Source: Diphasiastrum complanatum (lineage: Eukaryota; Streptophyta; Lycopodiopsida; Lycopodiales; Lycopodiaceae). Taken from it: DNA of 64,000 nt. Below the pieces are notes generated by a model, which saw only the letters and a list, made by a program, of their open reading frames with translations, made no database searches and was not told the origin of the DNA. The position numbers were made by a program, and so were the translations under genes. Positions 58,400 to 64,000 of this stretch are shown in pieces. The stretch spans positions 4,062,014-4,126,013 of the forward strand of contig CM055096.1 in the NCBI GenBank assembly GCA_029204225.1, given 5' to 3'. Position 1 is the first letter of the stretch; each line of letters begins with the position of its first letter.

Positions 58400-59291
58400 T
58401 GCTTCACTGAGTTGGCCAATATTTGTGCAACCAGTTACCATGGATGGGCGTGACAAATGGTGTCCCATCTAATTGCTCGAGGTTCATGGCTCCATGGATG
58501 AATATTTCCTTTACTTGGAATGGACCTTCACCTGTGAACTTCAACTTTCCTTTGATTGCCTTGATTTTATACATGAGGACCAGATCTCCAGATCAAAGAT
58601 CTTTCTTATGCAATCGACGATCATGCCATGCCTTGCGTCGTTCCTTTTCAACTACCAATGCATGCACAAATAGTAAGCGCGTCTCGCAAAGTTTATGTAG
58701 TGCTTCATGGCGTTATTGCAGAGATTTGGATTCATGAAGGCATTGCATTGTGACAATCTTAAATGAAGGTACCAAAAACTCCACCGACATTGCTGCATCC
58801 TGACCGTAGACCAATTGAAATGGCATATGATCAGTGCTTCCCTTGTAAGCTATTTTGAATGCCCACAGAGCTGCATGTAACTTGTGTTCCCAATCAGATA
58901 TGCTAGCTTCAACTGTTTTCGTGATCACGCTACACAAAATCTTATTGAATGATTTCACCTGCCCATTACTGCTAGGATGATAAGACATGCTGAATCTATG
59001 GATCACGAAGAATTTCTCCAATAGGACCTTGATGGTCTCATTGACAAAATGGCTTCCGTGATCGTTGACAATCTCCACCGGGCATCTGAAGCGCACAATG
59101 ATAGGAATACACCTTTTAAGAATACCATCTGGTCCTCTTCGATAAAATTGGCCAGAAATCAATTGATAGGGTCTAGCTTTTAGAATTAGTTTTCGCTGTT
59201 CCACCTTGGGTAAAGATTTATCTGGTTGGCCTCGCATTAAATATTCAACTATATCTGTGGCCCAATCTGGTACAGTATCAATGTAAAACAA
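58400..59291 (-). pseudogene. gypsy integrase, lacking zinc domain
   Basis: The frame 59291-58713 reads WATDIVEYLMRGQPDKSLPK, RPYQLISGQFYRRGPDGILK, RCIP, then jumps to FRCPVEIVNDHGSHFVNETI, SYHPSSNGQVKSFNKIL and ALWAFKIAYKGSTDHMPFQL. The HHCC domain and first catalytic Asp are deleted between RCIP and FRCP, and the catalytic Glu of NGQVE is Lys. The C-terminal part (KAWHDRRLHKKDL, KLKFTGEGPFQVKEIFIHGA) continues to about 58400 in shifted frames. Confidence 0.9.
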
Positions 59292-59323
59292 GGCAACGTC
59301 ATGTAGTTCATCATTAAGTAGGG

Positions 59324-59994
59324 CTATAGTTTTTTTTTCCCTTGTGACACATAATCTACCATATAATACTGCTTTTCCTTGTGAACCACTATTCGAAAAT
59401 CAAACTCCAACAACAAAAATAACCAATGAGTGATTCTCCCTATGTTGCAAGTTTTATTAACAAGATATAACAAGGGTTGATCGTCCGTATAAAAGCAAAA
59501 TGGGTGGCCATCAAATAATGTCAAAATTTCCAAACCGTGTAAATTATAGCCAGTGCCTCTCACTCTGTTGTTGAGTAATTTATCTCCGAATCACTGAGTT
59601 GTCGGCTAGCGAATCTTATTGGAAAATTCTTTTTATGTTCTCCTGGCTAGGTTAGGATAGCTCCCACGACATACTTTGATACATCTGTATGCACATGAAA
59701 CTCTATGGACCAATTGGGTGGGCTTAATATTGGTGCTGATACCAATGCATCTTTAAGCTTCTAGAAAGCATGTAGGGCTTCCTTTGTCCAATGTGGTTTT
59801 GTTGTGAGTTTGTAGATTGGTCATGCTAACTCCACAAAGTCTAAAATGAAAATTTGATAGTAGTTAGCGTGACCCATGAAAATGTAGACTCTGCAAATTG
59901 TTCCTGGTGGTGACAGATCGACAATGATCTTTATCTTTGACAGGTCCGTGGCGATCTTGTGTCTTGATACTATCTGGCCAAGAATTAGGCCGTG
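59324..59994 (-). pseudogene. gypsy RT connection and RNase H
   Basis: Blocks with stops: PHWTKEALHAF, KLKDALVSAPILSPPNWSIE, FHVHTDVSKYVVGAIL (first RNase H Asp), then GYNLHGLEILTLFDGHPFCF, YTDDQPLLYLVNK, GRITHWLFLLLEFDFRIV and KQYYMVDYVSQ. The usual FHVHTDAS and HNVADYLS words are slightly altered. It continues directly from the RT. Confidence 0.85.
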
Positions 59995-60416
59995 TCACCC
60001 AAAATTGACACTCTCTAGGTTCAAGAAAATCTGATATTCACGCTTTTTCAAATTGGATAATTGCTCAGAGTTAGGTCTGTGCACACACAAATCGTCCAAG
60101 AGAATCTCGAGAAATTTTTGCCAATACTCTTTGAATGCCATTTGCATAACTCGTTCAAAGGTACTTGGGGCATTACAAAGTCCAAACGACATTACCTTGT
60201 AGGCATAGGTTCTCCATTCCGTGGCAAATGTTGTTTTGTCCTGATCTTGCGATGCTATTTTCACCTGATTGTAGCCGCTAAAACCATCTAGGAAACTGGA
60301 TGCTTCCGCTCCTGCTACTCTGTCTAAAACACTTTTCATAAATGGTAAGGGAAAATGATACTTCTTGGTGACTGTATTTAATGCTTTCAGGTTCACACAA
60401 ATTCGCAATTTTCCTA
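59995..60416 (-). pseudogene. gypsy reverse transcriptase palm
   Basis: GKLRICVNLKALNTVTKKYH, SFLDGFSGYNQVKIAS, FATEWRTYAYKVMSFGLCNA, PSTFERVMQMAF and ILLDDLCVH (catalytic YLDD is LLDD here). It is a sister to the RT at 49.4-50.0 kb but retains FGLCNAPSTF. The N-terminal RT and all gag/protease are missing beyond 60416. Confidence 0.93.
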
Positions 60417-60680
60417 GATCTCACATTTCCAAGTATTATTTCCAGATCTAAGATCCATTTCCAAAATCCCCAATCTCTATCTTTTGATTCCCCAAACTGA
60501 TCTCCACATCCATGTTTCCCAATCACATCCACCTTCCTAGCTTGCATTCCCGCATTAGCATATTCCCACATTTCCATTTCCAAGGCTTAGATTTTGAATT
60601 CTCGTATTGAAGTAGCCTTGTTGCCTTCCCAAACAAGATACGTTTCCAAGCTACAAACTTAGAGAAAATCTTTTGTTTAG

Positions 60681-61290
60681 ATGCAACTAAGATCAGGTCA
60701 AAAGACTAGATCTAGGATCTCGAAAGAGGAAGAGAATTTGCTTGGAGATCAACAACCTTCAACTAGCCATCCCCAACCTCGGAATCTCCAAGAGCAATTC
60801 AACATGGCTTCCAATAATCCAAATAGTGGATCCAAGAAGAGCAAGCGAAGGCTCCTATTGGTGATCTCAATCGGCCAATAGAACCTAAGAACCTATGGAT
60901 TAGGCTGAACACTTTGACCAAGTCGTGAACACATCCAATTCACCCATGAACTCAGAAGGATTTCTCCCTCCTGAATTCAATGAAGAACACCCTTCACTTT
61001 CCTAGAACCAGAAGGAAGTGAAACCGAGCCCTTAACTGCCCTACTATCTAGTCAAGTCACCATAACTTTAGGTGATGTACTGAAGAGTTTCATGTTGGAA
61101 AGAGAGAATGAAATGTCGATATGATAATTGAAAGACTATGAACGAACTATCAAGCACAGCGGGACAAGCCTTCTTTCCTAATGCATGACTATGGCTATCA
61201 AAGCTATAATGACAGAAGTCACGTTCAATCTTTTAACAACTAACTTTGACATTATTATCACTAAAGTGATTTCGTAGATGTGTTGAATAT
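60681..61290 (+). pseudogene. gag-like start of another gypsy-type element
   Basis: MQLRSGQKTRSRISKEEENL begins a Lys/Arg-rich then Asn/Ser/Pro-rich stretch resembling Gag starts. After frame changes LGDVLKSFMLEREN-like sequence (near 61065-61110) follows. There is no zinc knuckle or pol. It lies between the minus-strand gypsy and the resumed LINE. Confidence 0.35.
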
Positions 61291-61374
61291 TGCAACATTG
61301 GTGTATTCAACAGATCAGACTAGATAATAAAAGATTTATCGAAATCCTCAACGTCTGGTTGGCAATCGATTCTT

Positions 61375-62300
61375 TGCTTTAGTATAATTATCCGGCCCTT
61401 CTTCTCAAAATTGATTTTGAAAAAGCATTTGATCGTGTTAGCTAAAAATACTTCTTTGCATGTTGCTCTTCGTTTGGTCTCCCTATCTACATTACCAAGA
61501 TTTTCCAAGTCTCTTTGCTTTGGCCTCTTTTTTTTTTTTTTTTTTCAAAGCAACTTATCTCCTTCCTTCCCTATTACCTGTGGTATCAGACAAGGATGCC
61601 CTCTCTCTCTCTCCCCTTCTATTTGTCATTGCTATGGAACCTCTCATTTTCCATATCCTTAAACTCAATACCTCCTCTTCTTTCCGCTCCTTCAAAAAAT
61701 GTGACATTCCTATTGGCCCTCAGCTATTTTTCGATGATTTGACATGCATTATCTCCATCACCACTCCACCGTCCTCCTTATTCTTGAGTTATTTAGATTT
61801 TGTGATTTCTTTAACTCCCTGGATAATTTTCAAAAATCTGACATTATTGTTCTCTTACATGATGCCCTACCTGTCTAGTGTCTGAGTTTGGGACTGAATG
61901 TCCTTTCTCATGGCATCATTTTTAGATATCTAGATTTTCTTCTACGTTCTTCCCTTATGACTAGCAACTGCTTCAATTGGATCATGGAGAGAATCAATAC
62001 CAAACCGCTTCTTTGAGACTCTTCTAACATTTCTTTCCCTGCCAGTTCTCAAACACATCATCTCTATTTATTTTACACACTTTCTCCTCATTTGGTTTCT
62101 CCCCCCGTCTTACTCTCTCTCTATTGCCAAGTCTTTCCCAAAATTCCTATGAAATAATATAAATCTCCTACTCCTCTATCTTCACTACCATCAAAGAATG
62201 GAATTTTACTTTCTTTTGGTTCAATTTCAAATGGAACTTCTCTGACCCCCCCTCCCCCCCCCCCCCCATGATGGGAATTGGAACCCAAATTCGTGGGGCT
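61375..62300 (+). pseudogene. LINE reverse transcriptase, C-terminal part
   Basis: ALLLKIDFEKAFDRVS, FGLPIYITKIFQ, PSFPITCGIRQGCPLS and, in the next frame, LLFVIAMEPLIFHILKLN and LFFDDLTCIIS are the palm motifs, with FDDL in place of (F/Y)ADD. Frame changes flank a T-run (61530-61548) and a CT-rich stretch. It continues the RT interrupted at 55838. Confidence 0.92.
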
Positions 62301-62309
62301 CCAACCCAA

Positions 62310-62785
62310 TTACTTGGTGATGGCAATCGTGTTCAGAGATCACTGATGCGGAATGAAAGGCCAGATAGAGCCGACTTGGTAGGAGTAGCTACTGCTTCTC
62401 ACTGCAGTCTAATTCTCTTCCAAGCCCCAAATCGATTCTAATGATCTGTTGTAAAAATTAAACTTGTAAACAACAGATAATGTTGAATAAGACAATAGCG
62501 GAAATTTATCTACTGATAGCATGCATTCAAGTTCTTCAGATCATACACATCAACGAACAGAACATTGAGAAAATTGCTTCTATATCAAAACTAAATTTAA
62601 ATACAATTCTTGAGCGCTGTCTGTTTTTCAGATCAGCGTGTTGGTACGAGAGAGATGTTCTCTTCTCACAAATAGTATGACTAGCTACTGCTAATCTGTA
62701 AATTCACTCTAGAGCTATCTCAAATTGTATGAGTGTATGCTGTTTGCGACTGTATGTTTCTTCATCTACATATTTAGCATCCTTC
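62310..62785. other. possible insertion within the LINE, unassigned
   Basis: After a C-run (62246-62268) the LINE-like reading fades, and AT-rich sequence without motifs follows until the LINE C-terminus. It may be a small LTR or other insertion; no ends are clear. Confidence 0.3.
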
Positions 62786-62789
62786 GTTG

Positions 62790-63326
62790 ATCTCTTTATG
62801 TGATCACCGTGCCCATTATAGAGGGGAGGTTACATTTGTCTATTCTAAATGCAAAATATTAGATGAAGATGTGACTCACCTTTTTTTTCATTGCCATATT
62901 CCTCTCTAGAAGTCAGTGACCGATCTCTTTATTGCTCACTTTCATATCAGATTCAGGAGATTCAGTCATACAGACCTGCCATTGAACGACATAATTTTTT
63001 ATGATGTTAAGATTAATGCTTTTTGGCAATGCATTAGAATTATTACTCTTTGGTACATTTGTCTAGAAAGAAATAGCAGGGAATTTGGGAATGGTGACTT
63101 TGTCATCATCCTCTACTACTTTTTGTCGGGGAAATATAGGTACTTCAAGTCTGTGGACTTGAATGGGTCGAACAATTGGATCAGAACAATCCTACTACTG
63201 CGTGGCGGAAGTGGTTGATTGATTCTGATAAAGTTTTGCTTCTCTGAGCTGGTTTTTTGTTTTTTCTCTTTCATGTACTTTTGTAACAAGTCTGTAATCT
63301 ATGGTTAACCTTCAAGAGAAAAAAAG
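62790..63326 (+). pseudogene. LINE C-terminal zinc region and 3' end
   Basis: EVTFVYSKCKILDEDVTHLF, FHCHIPL and WQCIRIITLWYICLERNSRE match the zf-RVT tail (C...HLFFHC...W..ERN.R.F) of plant LINEs. The first C-X2-C is degraded. The element probably ends near the short A-run at 63319-63326; a copia fragment follows at once. Confidence 0.85.
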
Positions 63327-63332
63327 ATTGAT

Positions 63333-64000
63333 TTGTTGGAAAGGAAGCAATTGAAAAGTCAAGAGGCTTGGCATAAGAGATTGGGACATCTCAACTTCAA
63401 GGCATTGGAGACGATGACAAAAATAGAAGTAGTCATTCGTGTTCCTAAATCTCTTACTAGTATCAATCATGTATGTGAAAATTGTCCTTTATCTAAGTCA
63501 CATAGACTACCTACAATAGATCTATCTCAAGATCTAGTAAGCCCTTTCAACTTGTACATTCGGACATACATAGTACTAGTACAATTAGCAACGGAGGTGC
63601 TAAGTTGTATGTCACATTTATTGATGGCTTTAGTAGACTTACTTGGGTATATCTTCTAAAAAACAAAGATGAGGTGTTTGACATTTTTGTTTAGTTCAAG
63701 AATGCAAGGGAGAACCAATTCAACACCACGATCAAGTGTTTGAGGTCGGACAATGGTGGTGAGTACATATTGACCAAAATCAAGGACTTTTGTGAAATCA
63801 AACTTTGTGTGAAGGTAACAAAGCTATGAGGTTAAGTGCCAATCTTCCTAAATCCTTTTGGGGTGAAGCCTTGACATGTGCAAATTATCTTTGCAATAGG
63901 TGGCCGAGTGCATCATTGGATGGTAAGACACCTTTTGAAACTGTTTTTGGTAGGAGGCCTCGTGTCAAATATTTGAGAATCTTTGGATGTACTTGCTATG
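63333..64000 (+). pseudogene. copia GAG-pre-integrase and integrase, cut by window end
   Basis: SQEAWHKRLGHLNFKALETM and HVCENCPLSKSHRLP form the pre-integrase zinc region. Integrase follows in other frames: YVTFIDGFSRLTWVYLLKNK (first Asp), TIKCLRSDNGGEYI (second Asp), then LRIFGCTCY at the edge. The stretch that should hold the catalytic Glu (QNGVAER) is missing between EIKLC and TKL. Confidence 0.9.

Overview
This is nuclear DNA from a land plant, most likely a seed plant. The evidence is AT-rich sequence packed with nested Ty1/copia, Ty3/gypsy and LINE remnants, initiator-Met-type and tRNA-Asp-type primer-binding sites, very long (GA)n/(CT)n arrays, GT-AG introns, and one spliced gene of a plant-type CGSPPSR/CPKPRR family. 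I cannot name the species. No bacterial operon, CRISPR array or functional RNA gene is visible.

Layout: 0-3.1 kb is a plus-strand gypsy remnant (protease, linker, two unassigned ORFs, 3' LTR). 3.2-10.8 kb holds two minus-strand copia elements; the second has a partial LTR pair, a clear primer site and an internal duplication. 10.8-13.8 kb is low-copy DNA with a tRNA-derived SINE-like head, a foldback MITE and a 92-residue two-exon gene. 13.8-26.4 kb is a pile of copia and gypsy pieces on both strands, including one LTR shared by two copia internal regions. 26.4-30 kb is satellite-like DNA. 30-39 kb is mostly low-copy sequence with a receptor-like pseudogene, another decayed gene end, a solo copia LTR and a MITE cluster. 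39.7-44.1 kb carries the best intact gene, on the minus strand, with an inferred long leader intron containing a ~290-bp tandem array and a GC-rich putative promoter. 46.9-64 kb returns to retroelements: copia, a long minus-strand gypsy with 5' LTR, primer site, gag, protease, RT and integrase tail, a LINE split by a second minus-strand gypsy, and a final copia fragment cut by the window edge.

Almost every transposon ORF is broken by stops, frameshifts or deletions. The elements are fossils and do not form a working system. I found no clear new biochemical system. The most interesting signals are non-coding: a MITE whose two hairpin arms differ by compensating base changes, a CCAATAGGATT word shared just upstream of the TATA boxes of unrelated LTRs, paired CACACGTGTG palindromes in copia LTRs, word-repeats in gypsy leaders (TTACTCGCC, CGAAGGTT), and repeated splice-donor-like sites in the leader intron. 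All similarity statements come from reading by eye; no database search was run.
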